From: a virus
DNA: 44,509 nucleotides
Reading direction: 5' to 3' (one strand)
Virus record (IMG/VR): IMGVR_UViG_3300043673_000057
Coordinates: 1 to 44,509 of that record
How positions within the stretch are numbered: the stretch's first letter is position 1; each line of letters opens with the position of its first letter. Positions 32,479 through 39,279 of this stretch are shown here, piece by piece. Position numbers and translations under genes: made by a program. The notes under the pieces were generated by a model, which was given only the letters and a program-made list of their open reading frames with translations, was not told where the DNA came from and searched no databases.

Positions 32479-34162
32479 ATGGTCTTGTGTACTGCTGCTC
32501 TGGTACCTGCATCGCGCGGCCGAGCGCCATGGCCGCCGCCACCATGCCGTCAATCTTTTCCTTCGACCTGCTTTTGTCGAACTTCACATTGCCGGCCGGG
32601 TCCATGAAGGCGACGACGTTGAGAGCCATCCAACGCATCACCGGATGGCGGCCATGTGCCCACTTGCCTTCGAGCACGATCTCCATCATTCGCTTGACAG
32701 GAGCGTGCATATCGTTGAAGCCCTGACCCCACTTGATCATCGTGAAGCCGTCACTCTCGAGGTCGGTCACAATCGAATTCGAGTTCCAACGGTCGAAAAC
32801 TATTTCCTTGATGTCATACAGTTCGGCACATTCGCGGATCTTCTCCCGGATCGCCCTATAGTCGATAATGCGACCGTTGGCAGTCAGATTGAACAGGCCT
32901 GCTTTTGCCCAGACGTCATATGGAACACGATCGCGCTTGACGCGATCTTCAATACTCTCTGCCGGCAGAAAGAACTCGGGAACCAAATACCAATATGGAT
33001 CGTCGACAATCGGAGGAAACAGCATGTCAAACGCTGCGATATCCGTCGTCGTCGAGAGATCCAGAGCGCATGTGCAACTGCGGCCCTTGAGCCTGGCTAG
33101 ATCGAAGGGGATGACGCCGCACGCATCCCATGCGCGCAGAGGCATCCAGGCAACGTCCGACGCGGTCCATACCGACATCCGGAAGCGCAGGAAGCTGTTG
33201 AGCGAGGCGGGATCGTTCTTCGCCTTCGCCGCGGCCTCGCGCAGTTCCTTGATCTTGACCATAACCCCAAGTCCAGGGTTGGGCTTGATCCAATTCTTCT
33301 CATCCTCCCAATCGTCGTCCTTGTCGACGAGCCCATCATCCTTGCGGTCGAGCCCGCAGATCCATGCGAACCAGGTGTCATCTTGGAAGACGCCGGTGAG
33401 GACCTTGACGCTGTATTCGCGCTTGCGCCAGCAGATCGAGTGCCGGTCGTACCCGGAGTTGGTGCAGGCATACATCAGCGGGCTATCCCGCTTGCCCATC
33501 GCCGATTCGAAAACCTCCCAAAGTTTCGCGTTTGGGCTCTCATGCAGTTCGTCAAAGCAGATGAACGATGGCCGCAGACCGAGAAGCAGGTCAGCGCCGG
33601 ACGCTACGGGCTCGAACTTCGAGGCCGTGCCCGGAATGTGCATGTTGTCCTTGTAGCAAGTGACTCGCTCGCGAAGGAACGGCGAGCGGTTGAGCATCAG
33701 CTCCGCGGTGTCGAAGACGATGCGCGCTGTTTCTTTATCGGTAGCGGCACTATAGACGTGTGCGCCTGGCTCACCGAATGCCAGCAGCTCGTAGAGGCAG
33801 AGGCCGGAGGCTTCGGTCGACTTGCAGTTGCCGCGGCCGATCTCGTTATAAGCAAACTTGAAGCGGCGAAAGCTGGTGTCCTTCCACAGCCAGCCGTAAA
33901 GGATCCAGAGTTTGGCCTGCTGGAATGGTTCGAGGACGAAGGGCTTGCCGTCCAGCGCGCCCGTTGTGTGAACCAGAAACTTCGGAAAGAAATCAATGAC
34001 GTGTTGCGCGGCCTTACGGTCGAAGAACAGTCCACGTTTGTGGCCGTCAGCGAGGTCGCGGACGTGCCTCTCGATCTGCAGCCGCACCAGGTGCGAGGTA
34101 ACGATCTTGCCGGCCAGCACATCCCGGATGTACCGCTCGGCGACACTGAGTTTCTTGGCCAT
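32462..34162 (-). CDS. terL: Terminase large subunit
   Basis: A 566-residue packaging motor of the HK97-type (Terminase_1) family. Walker A-like motif at residues 107-116 (EIGRGNCKST, a variant in which Asn/Cys replace the usual residues), Walker B FICFDE at 200-205. Nuclease-domain acids in CALDLSTTTD and VFDRWNSNS, and the terminal KIDGMVAAAMALG. It cuts concatemers and pumps DNA into proheads. Confidence 0.95.
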   Translation of the reverse strand: MAKKLSVAERYIRDVLAGKIVTSHLVRLQIERHVRDLADGHKRGLFFDRKAAQHVIDFFPKFLVHTTGALDGKPFVLEPFQQAKLWILYGWLWKDTSFRRFKFAYNEIGRGNCKSTEASGLCLYELLAFGEPGAHVYSAATDKETARIVFDTAELMLNRSPFLRERVTCYKDNMHIPGTASKFEPVASGADLLLGLRPSFICFDELHESPNAKLWEVFESAMGKRDSPLMYACTNSGYDRHSICWRKREYSVKVLTGVFQDDTWFAWICGLDRKDDGLVDKDDDWEDEKNWIKPNPGLGVMVKIKELREAAAKAKNDPASLNSFLRFRMSVWTASDVAWMPLRAWDACGVIPFDLARLKGRSCTCALDLSTTTDIAAFDMLFPPIVDDPYWYLVPEFFLPAESIEDRVKRDRVPYDVWAKAGLFNLTANGRIIDYRAIREKIRECAELYDIKEIVFDRWNSNSIVTDLESDGFTMIKWGQGFNDMHAPVKRMMEIVLEGKWAHGRHPVMRWMALNVVAFMDPAGNVKFDKSRSKEKIDGMVAAAMALGRAMQVPEQQYTRPYVLYV

Positions 34163-34171
34163 GGCTCACAA

Positions 34172-34615
34172 TCAACCGGCGCGCTTGCGTGGCCTCGCGA
34201 AGTCGTCGAGGGGGTTGGCCGTCTTGCTGGTGGCCACCTTTGCACCGATGCCGCGGATAGCGCGCCCATCCGGCGTCATACCCAACCCCTTGAGCATCAG
34301 CCCATACTCCTTCAGCGCTTGGCGATAGCCCTTCGCCCCGGTGCGCTTCGCTTCGATGCCCATCCGACATACGGATTCCAGATACTCTTCGTCGGAGACG
34401 GTCAGGACGCCGACTGGAGCCTCAGACACCAGCTTTTTCCATAGCGCCAACAGCCGTGGACCGTCACCGTGGGGGAAGAGGAAGCTGGCGGGAGGGTCGC
34501 CGATGGGACCCTTGGTCTCAGGCTCTGGCGCGCGATCGACGAAACGTGCGGGGTTCTTCGCTTTTGCCCCCGAGATCGCGTGGATTGCGTCGCTTGTTCT
34601 GGGCCTTCCCGCCAT
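34172..34615 (-). CDS. terS: Terminase small subunit (P27 family)
   Basis: 147 residues from the ATG at 34615, preceded by AGGAGAAGTT; the longer frame adds five residues without a better site. MAGRPRTSDAIHAISG opens like P27-type small terminases, with EPETKGPIGDPPASF, LLALWKKLVSEAPVGVLTVS and an oligomerisation helix. Recognises phage DNA for packaging. It lies directly before the large subunit. Confidence 0.85.
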   Translation of the reverse strand: MAGRPRTSDAIHAISGAKAKNPARFVDRAPEPETKGPIGDPPASFLFPHGDGPRLLALWKKLVSEAPVGVLTVSDEEYLESVCRMGIEAKRTGAKGYRQALKEYGLMLKGLGMTPDGRAIRGIGAKVATSKTANPLDDFARPRKRAG

Positions 34616-34751
34616 AACTTCTCCTGCCACACTTTTTCTTCATCCACTCCGATTGGATCGAGCGGAGCCGCCATTAAACGCCCTGTAAACCATCCCCGCG
34701 AGCGCATGCCAATCGGCCAAACCATCGTTTTTCCTAATTCGTTGAAAAATC

Positions 34752-34904
34752 TCAATTTTGTGGAAATGCGTGTTTGTCTACCAACTGGTCTATGCTTACA
34801 ACGCTATAGAGATACGACCCGCCCCCGTCTACCATGAACTTAGCGCGCCTCAATACGTATTCGCTGTTATCGTTCAGCATTCTTTCTTCACCCATAAGCG
34901 CCAT
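34752..34904 (-). CDS. Small hypothetical protein (50 aa)
   Basis: MALMGEERMLNDNSEYVLRR followed by AKFMVDGGGSYLYSVVSIDQ and LVDKHAFPQN. It starts 12 bases after the HNH gene and has normal composition, but only a weak ribosome-binding site; M4 could also start. Unknown function. Base composition here is lower in GC than in neighbours. Confidence 0.5.
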   Translation of the reverse strand: MALMGEERMLNDNSEYVLRRAKFMVDGGGSYLYSVVSIDQLVDKHAFPQN

Positions 34905-34915
34905 CGCATCATCAC

Positions 34916-35305
34916 TTACCCAGCACGCCGAGCATGCCCAAACCCACCATCCTCCAGCGCCGTCTTCCTGCCATGACAGCTACTGCACAGCGCCTGATGG
35001 TTCGCCGCATCCCAGAACAGCGTCCAATCCAACACCCACTCACCCTGCACCAACACACGCCACGGAATGATGTGATCCGTCAGCGTCGCCGCAACCCGCC
35101 GCGCTCCATGGCTGCCATACGGGTCGCCACACAGCTTACCCTTCAGAAACCCTTTGCTATAGCGCGCCCACTTGCCATCGTATCCACGCTGCGCCGCGCT
35201 CGGCCTGGTATCCTTGCCCAACCCTTGCGCGCTACACGCTGCGCAGTATCCACGCTCGACAAGGTTCGAACACTGTGGCCGATTCCTGCATACCTGCACT
35301 GGCAT
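34916..35305 (-). CDS. HNH endonuclease
   Basis: 129 residues from the ATG at 35305, the first start after the upstream stop. Two Cys pairs (CRNRPQC, CAAC) at the N-terminus, then the HNH core: TDHIIPWRV, NHQALCSSCHGRKTA. HNH proteins beside terminase genes assist DNA cutting and packaging in HK97-type phages with cohesive ends. Position before terS fits that role. Confidence 0.88.
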   Translation of the reverse strand: MPVQVCRNRPQCSNLVERGYCAACSAQGLGKDTRPSAAQRGYDGKWARYSKGFLKGKLCGDPYGSHGARRVAATLTDHIIPWRVLVQGEWVLDWTLFWDAANHQALCSSCHGRKTALEDGGFGHARRAG

Positions 35306-35307
35306 CT

Positions 35308-35964
35308 CTAGAACCAGCCGCCCAGCGCATGCACCACCGTCATGCTCCAGTTGAACACCTTCGTCTTCCATCCCGGATGCAGGTAGTCATGCACCGCACC
35401 TTCGACATCGCCTGCGGTATCGCTCAGGTGCTTGGTGGCATCGCGCGTATTGCTGAGCGTCGCCGTCACACTGGGATCGGCCAGTAGTTTATCGGCATCT
35501 TCGAGCACCAGCTGCGACTGCCGCAACGTCTCCGCCGCCTGGTTGAGCGCTGGATTCACGTTTGCGACCGTCGCATTCACCTGCCTCATCGCAGCCGTTG
35601 TGTCCGATGAGATTGCGGCAATACTGGAATTCCCCGTCACGATGGCAGCGTCCAGATCGACCAGCGTGCGGCTGATCTGCACGTTCCAACGGTCGAGCGA
35701 ATCCGATTCTTTCTTCGACGTCACTCCCGCCTGCAGGATGACGTAGTCGAGTTCCTTGATCGTCAGATCGACTTTGGCGATGGTGATATCAAGTTGTCCC
35801 GTCGTCGCATGCAGCGCATCGAGTTCAACGCCAGCCTTTGCCAGCGTTGCACTCAGTTGCGCGACCACAGGACGAACCTGCAACGCTTCATAGCCGACAG
35901 CGCAGCAGACAAACGCCACAGACAGCAGCGCGAGCATCTTGACGACTTTCAGCGCTGCGTCCAT
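35308..35964 (-). CDS. Membrane-anchored coiled-coil protein (spanin-like?)
   Basis: A 218-residue protein with an N-terminal membrane helix (residues 8-27, VKMLALLSVAFVCCAVGYEA) and a long helical, heptad-rich domain, ending with a second weakly hydrophobic segment (NWSMTVVHALGGWF). The ribosome-binding purines come from heptad element 17. Placed in the lysis region, it could act as an i-spanin, though no partner lipoprotein was found. Confidence 0.65.
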   Translation of the reverse strand: MDAALKVVKMLALLSVAFVCCAVGYEALQVRPVVAQLSATLAKAGVELDALHATTGQLDITIAKVDLTIKELDYVILQAGVTSKKESDSLDRWNVQISRTLVDLDAAIVTGNSSIAAISSDTTAAMRQVNATVANVNPALNQAAETLRQSQLVLEDADKLLADPSVTATLSNTRDATKHLSDTAGDVEGAVHDYLHPGWKTKVFNWSMTVVHALGGWF

Positions 35965-35969
35965 GGTGT

Positions 35970-36004
35970 TCTCTCTTCCCTCTTCCCTACACCGTCTTCC
36001 CTGT
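35970..36004 (-). repeat. Heptad G4 element, copy 17
   Basis: Four heptads on minus, one degenerate (ACGGTGT). It ends at the start of the coiled-coil gene and supplies its GGAAGAGAG ribosome-binding stretch. Confidence 0.9.
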
Positions 36005-36006
36005 CT

Positions 36007-36573
36007 TTACGCCGGCAGCGCAGCCACAATGGCCGAAATCTCACCTGCGATCAACGTGGCGATGCTGTTGATCTTGGTTGCCGTCGCAGGGTCCTTGATC
36101 TGCACAGCTGCCTCGAGCCCGCTCAGGTTGGCGGTAATCGATCCTGCGATGCTATGCACGTTCGCCACCGCACCTACGCCCTTGATCGTCACCGAGAAGG
36201 CCGACAACCCCGTCTTCACCTTATCCAGAATCGGGTTGATGATCGGCGCCAGTTCAGGAGTCGCCAGCGTATCCAGCTCCTCGACAAACGGCACAATGAA
36301 GTTGACTCCCGAAGCCAGCGCCACCTCCGCTGCCGGTGCCTTCTTCCACATGGACACAATCTCACTCTTCAACTTCGAAAAAAAGCTCATATCACTCTCC
36401 ACGGCCTTCGCCGGCACTTCTGTCTCTACACTTGCAACCGCAGCCGCCACCGGAGCAGACTTTGCCGCTCCGGCACTGCCTAAGAACTTTTCCCACGCCG
36501 CGCTGTGGTCATACTTCACCGCCGGCGCATAGCGGTCTTTGAAACCGAGAAATGTACGAAGTACAAAACTCAT
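36007..36573 (-). CDS. Hypothetical helical protein in lysis region
   Basis: 188 residues; the ATG at 36573 overlaps the holin-like gene by 4 bases. Residues 1-60 are variable and Ala-rich. An internal Met (MSFFSKLKSEIVSMWKKAPA) with GGAGAGTGAT upstream could start a separate 127-residue product. The C-terminal part is amphipathic-helical with Ile/Ala/Leu repeats (KINSIATLIAGEISAIVAAL). Function unknown. Confidence 0.65.
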   Translation of the reverse strand: MSFVLRTFLGFKDRYAPAVKYDHSAAWEKFLGSAGAAKSAPVAAAVASVETEVPAKAVESDMSFFSKLKSEIVSMWKKAPAAEVALASGVNFIVPFVEELDTLATPELAPIINPILDKVKTGLSAFSVTIKGVGAVANVHSIAGSITANLSGLEAAVQIKDPATATKINSIATLIAGEISAIVAALPA

Positions 36574-36800
36574 GCGCCCTGCGTAGGGTCTGGCGGCAGC
36601 GTCACATTGCCAGACCGGTTATTCAGCGTGTTGCGAATCTGCGTCGTCAGCATGTTGATCCCGGCGCCGACAATGCCAGCCGCTGCCGTATTCAACTCGG
36701 CCCAGTGGAACTTGCATCCTGCCGACAGCGCCACCGTCCCAAAGACGACCATGAACAGCGCTGCCCACTGGTTCTGCGTTGCCTGCCGCGAATCGTCCAT
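36570..36800 (-). CDS. Holin-like small membrane protein
   Basis: 76 residues with two hydrophobic segments (residues 12-28, QWAALFMVVFGTVALSAG; and about 36-52, LNTAAAGIVGAGINMLTT), short N-terminus and polar C-terminus. This size and topology fits a class II holin, and it lies close after the endolysin. Sequence similarity to a named family is not claimed. Confidence 0.65.
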   Translation of the reverse strand: MDDSRQATQNQWAALFMVVFGTVALSAGCKFHWAELNTAAAGIVGAGINMLTTQIRNTLNNRSGNVTLPPDPTQGA

Positions 36801-36803
36801 GGC

Positions 36804-36947
36804 TTACGATCTCCCATGCAGCGCGAACTCAACCGCAGCGCGCCACGTGGTAAACGCTGCCGTCTTGCCCTGCGCATCCACCACCCACCACGGCGTGGCA
36901 TAGCCATGCGCGCAGCGTTGTTTGGTGCGGTAGATTCTGATCTTCAT
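36804..36947 (-). CDS. Small hypothetical protein (47 aa)
   Basis: A 47-residue basic protein (MKIRIYRTKQRCAHGYATPW then WVVDAQGKTAAFTTWRAAVE). The ATG at 36947 overlaps the endolysin stop (ATGA). Compact, aromatic, probably a small beta-alpha fold. Function unknown. Confidence 0.7.
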   Translation of the reverse strand: MKIRIYRTKQRCAHGYATPWWVVDAQGKTAAFTTWRAAVEFALHGRS

Positions 36948-37429
36948 GCGAACAGCGTCTGGTACTGCTCCCAGAAACCACTCAGCGCGTAATCCGCGAT
37001 ACAGATCCGCGCCGCATCGTCCGGGCTAACTGCAATCCCTGCCAACTGGAAGTGTGGCTCATCCGGCATCGTCTTCCAGTGCGCTCCCGAAACCAGACCC
37101 TGCGACTCGCCCGCGGCGATCATCGCCGCAAAGTCGGGATGCTGCGCATTCCAGTTCGGCGTCCACTTCGCTTCGCCCCGAATCCCCGGCACGCAATCCA
37201 CCGCAACCCCGAAGTTATGCCACGAGTGTCCGCCCAGCGCATTGGTCACCTTCGCGCCCGGCGCCGTTCGTCCCTGCGCATACAGCGCATTCTGCTCTGC
37301 GATGGTGCGCAACCCCTGCACCACGCGAATCTCGATGCCGCTCTCGATCAGCGATCCCGCCATCGCGCGAACCTTCGCCGCAAGCACTGGATGCACCAGG
37401 CTCAATCGCTGTTCGCTGATAACATCCAT
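36944..37429 (-). CDS. Endolysin, M15 (VanY-type) peptidase
   Basis: A 161-residue zinc peptidase like the T5 L-alanyl-D-glutamate endolysin. Ligands H71 and D78 in SWHNFGVAVDC, H126 in DEPHFQL, with D123 as likely catalytic acid. No signal peptide, so it needs a holin. The ATG at 37429 has GAGGA/GGAAT purines upstream. The frame stays open for 216 bases upstream without ATG, GTG or TTG. It lies just after a terminator hairpin. Confidence 0.92.
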   Translation of the reverse strand: MDVISEQRLSLVHPVLAAKVRAMAGSLIESGIEIRVVQGLRTIAEQNALYAQGRTAPGAKVTNALGGHSWHNFGVAVDCVPGIRGEAKWTPNWNAQHPDFAAMIAAGESQGLVSGAHWKTMPDEPHFQLAGIAVSPDDAARICIADYALSGFWEQYQTLFA

Positions 37430-37443
37430 CGCTATTCCATCCT

Positions 37444-37473
37444 CAGAAAAATCGGCCCCGGATTTTGCCGGGG
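37444..37473 (-). terminator. Rho-independent terminator before endolysin
   Basis: Minus strand: GGCCCCGG-CAAAAT-CCGGGGCC, eight perfect pairs, then GATTTTTC. It lies just upstream of the endolysin start (37429), so it would limit endolysin expression unless transcription is antiterminated. Confidence 0.85.
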
Positions 37474-37652
37474 CCAGTCTGCCTTGGTTCTCTCTTTCGG
37501 AGAGGTGCTTCGCACGGTTCTCGATGGAACGGTGCAGAACTTGGTAAAAGGGGATGAACCCCTCCCAGAAGCAGGGCTCATCCCGGTTGCTCTGGCGATT
37601 CTCCGCACCTCCTTCTCCTCCGAAGTAGTTGCGAACGTCAAAGCCCTAGAAT
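37474..37652 (-). other. Structured leader region
   Basis: Several hairpins on the minus strand: GGGATGAGCCC/GGGTTCATCCC, GCACCGTTC/GAACCGTGC and CTCTC/GAGAG, followed by the terminator. No start codon opens a frame. Together with the terminator it looks like a structured leader or small RNA. Confidence 0.4.
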
Positions 37653-37805
37653 TTACTGTGCGTCTCTGACCAGCTTTTCCAGCTTCTCAGCCGTATAGCT
37701 GCCGCCTCTTGCGGCTCCGCCGAGAGTCACGACATCCTTAGCCACGGAAACCGGAAGAGTCGCCACGTTGACTGCCGTTGCTACCAACTTGCCAAATAGT
37801 CCCAT
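37653..37805 (-). CDS. Small hypothetical protein (50 aa)
   Basis: MGLFGKLVATAVNVATLPVS then VAKDVVTLGGAARGGSYTAE KLEKLVRDAQ. The ATG at 37805 follows AGAGGAAAAAACG, a good ribosome-binding site. Small phage and plasmid proteins beginning MGLFGKL...PVxVxKD are familiar and usually unannotated; the amphipathic N-terminus suggests membrane contact. Confidence 0.75.
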   Translation of the reverse strand: MGLFGKLVATAVNVATLPVSVAKDVVTLGGAARGGSYTAEKLEKLVRDAQ

Positions 37806-37889
37806 CGTTTTTTCCTCTTTTCCTTTGCTGCGGTTTTTTGAAGTCGGCGCGGCACGAAGTGCTCACTTGATCTGGGGTATTTTAGAAAA

Positions 37890-38249
37890 TCATTTCGTCA
37901 TCAAAAAGTGCACTGCCAGCGCAGCGACCGCACCCGAGATCGCCGCCAGAAACCCGCAAAACCATTTGGTCGCGCGAATCACCGCATCGCGTTCTTTCTT
38001 GTCGCCCTCCAGGGCCTCACATCGCTTCTCGGTGAGCTCGATATGCTTCTCCAGCAGACCGATCGTCTTCTCGATCAGCGGCAGCTTGCCATCGTGCTTG
38101 ACTTCGAGGTAGGTTCCACCCAGCAGCACCACCCGCATAAACGTCTGACCGGCCTTGATGCCTTCCAGCTCCCCCAAGATTTGCTGTTCCAGAGTCAACT
38201 GCAGGCTCCCTTCAACAGCCAAAGTCTGTTCGGGTCGAATCAAGGCCAT
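37890..38249 (-). CDS. Holin/XhlA-like membrane protein
   Basis: 119 residues: a soluble N-terminus, a charged coiled-coil helix (IEKTIGLLEKHIELTEKRCE) and one C-terminal membrane helix (about residues 95-116, KWFCGFLAAISGAVAALAVHF). This order is that of XhlA-type haemolysin/holin accessory proteins. The G-rich end of heptad element 18 is the only ribosome-binding candidate before the ATG at 38249. Confidence 0.65.
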   Translation of the reverse strand: MALIRPEQTLAVEGSLQLTLEQQILGELEGIKAGQTFMRVVLLGGTYLEVKHDGKLPLIEKTIGLLEKHIELTEKRCEALEGDKKERDAVIRATKWFCGFLAAISGAVAALAVHFLMTK

Positions 38250-38252
38250 TGC

Positions 38253-38287
38253 TTTCTACCCCCTACTCCCTACCCCCTACACCCTGC
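38253..38287 (-). repeat. Heptad G4 element, copy 18
   Basis: Four heptads on minus, filling the 27-base gap between genes 38277-38492 and 37890-38249. It encodes the end of the first gene and provides purines for the second. Confidence 0.9.
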
Positions 38288-38492
38288 ACTTAGCCGCCGC
38301 ACGCAGTGCCTTCAGCGCATCCCGCGCCACCGCCTGCGTCTCATAGCTACTGCACGCCTGGTGCAGCAGCGCCATGCTGCGTTTCCTTGTTACGGCTCGA
38401 AGCGGGTACTTGGCCTCACCCGCGGTCAACTCCAGAAACGCTCCACACCCGGTACAGTGCAGCGACCAACCCTCATGTTTGCTGACGATCAT
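38277..38492 (-). CDS. Small hypothetical protein with CxxC
   Basis: 71 residues, ATG at 38492 overlapping the upstream stop (ATGA). WSLHCTGCGAFLELTAGEAK gives one CxxC pair; a later Ala/Arg-rich helix (AVARDALKALRAAAKCRV) follows, its last residues read from heptad element 18. Confidence 0.65.
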   Translation of the reverse strand: MIVSKHEGWSLHCTGCGAFLELTAGEAKYPLRAVTRKRSMALLHQACSSYETQAVARDALKALRAAAKCRV

Positions 38493-38956
38493 GCGGCGAC
38501 GGTCACCTTGCGCCCGTTGCGCGGATCGAAGGCATTCAGCTTGAATCGCGACTGCTCGACAAAGTCAATCGCCTCCAGGCCAATCGCCTCGCGCAGCTTG
38601 CGTTGCGCCGCTCCCAGGCCCGCGGTCAGCGAACGTCCCGGCCGCCCGCCGTCGACGCCATGAATATTTTTTCCACCCCGGCAATGCTCGCCCACCACAG
38701 CATCGATCTCCGAGCGCGTCAGCATCGCTTCGGAAGGATCAATCGTCGGCTTGGGATGCGAAGACACGACATCCGTGGTCCACTGGTAACCCAGGACCTT
38801 GCCGGTCGCGGGATCGTGAATCCGCTCGGCCTTCTTTTGCGCAACCATGCGCTCGCCGGCATCTATCAGGATCCAGCCCATGTTCTCCGGGCCGAACGTC
38901 CCGCCCTTGCTCACCAGCTCAAACCGCGTCTTGTTGCCTCGGTCGCGTCGTCGCAT
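38489..38956 (-). CDS. Hypothetical basic protein
   Basis: 155 residues from the ATG at 38956, which has AGAGGAG in place; the frame extends nine residues further without a better site. Very basic N-terminus (MRRRDRGNKTRFELVSKGGT), a HDPATGKVLGYQWTTD segment and helical C-terminus. Possibly nucleic-acid binding. It is the first gene after the initiator and a likely promoter. Confidence 0.65.
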   Translation of the reverse strand: MRRRDRGNKTRFELVSKGGTFGPENMGWILIDAGERMVAQKKAERIHDPATGKVLGYQWTTDVVSSHPKPTIDPSEAMLTRSEIDAVVGEHCRGGKNIHGVDGGRPGRSLTAGLGAAQRKLREAIGLEAIDFVEQSRFKLNAFDPRNGRKVTVAA

Positions 38957-39279
38957 ATAACTCCTCTTAACGGCTTGCAGCATCTACAGAAACAAGGGAA
39001 GGGAACCGGACGCAGTGGCGAGCCGCATCCGGTTATTTGCGGGGGAAGCGAAGCGTCAAGCGTTCCTCGAAAGACAGGGGATGGTACTGGGTTTTGTTAC
39101 AGCCCGTTTCGTGGGCTCGGTTCCCTTCGCTGGAGGAGAACACTCGCTGCCTTTGGCAGTCACGCTTTGGTTCGCAACGATTCCGAGAATTGCATTGCAC
39201 TAAAAATTATGCAAGAGAAAAATATTACCAAATGGTAAGTCCCGCGATTGACGCGCCTTTTAGCATCACTTTTTTATTT
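38957..39279. other. Non-coding region with hairpins
   Basis: 323 bases between the initiator and the next minus-strand gene. Hairpins include AACCGGA/TCCGGTT (39015 area) and CTGCC/GGCAG (near 39155). A 62-codon plus-strand frame (39015-39203) has no ribosome-binding site and is not called. The AT-rich top end holds a likely promoter and operator. Confidence 0.45.
39206..39238 (-). promoter_or_regulatory. Candidate promoter with palindromic operator
   Basis: Minus strand: TTTGGT, 15 bases, CATAAT in an AT-rich stretch. The perfect palindrome TTACCA-TT-TGGTAA (39225-39238) covers the -35 area. It would drive the gene block from 38956 downward, including lysis genes. Confidence 0.45.

Noticed and set aside
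30481-32607. 708-codon plus-strand open frame opposite the portal gene
   Set aside because: Composition (His/Arg-rich) and exact overlap with a well-supported portal gene show it is a shadow.
34402-34722. Small gene starting MVWPIGMRSRGW before terS
   Set aside because: It has an AGGA site but overlaps terS for most of its length in another frame, and its composition becomes Ser/Arg/Pro-rich there.
37432-37641. 69-codon minus-strand gene in the structured leader
   Set aside because: Unusual start, no ribosome-binding site, composition dominated by Ser/Arg/Pro, overlaps hairpins and the terminator.
39015-39203. 62-codon plus-strand gene
   Set aside because: No ribosome-binding site, lies across hairpins, and no partner gene on that strand.
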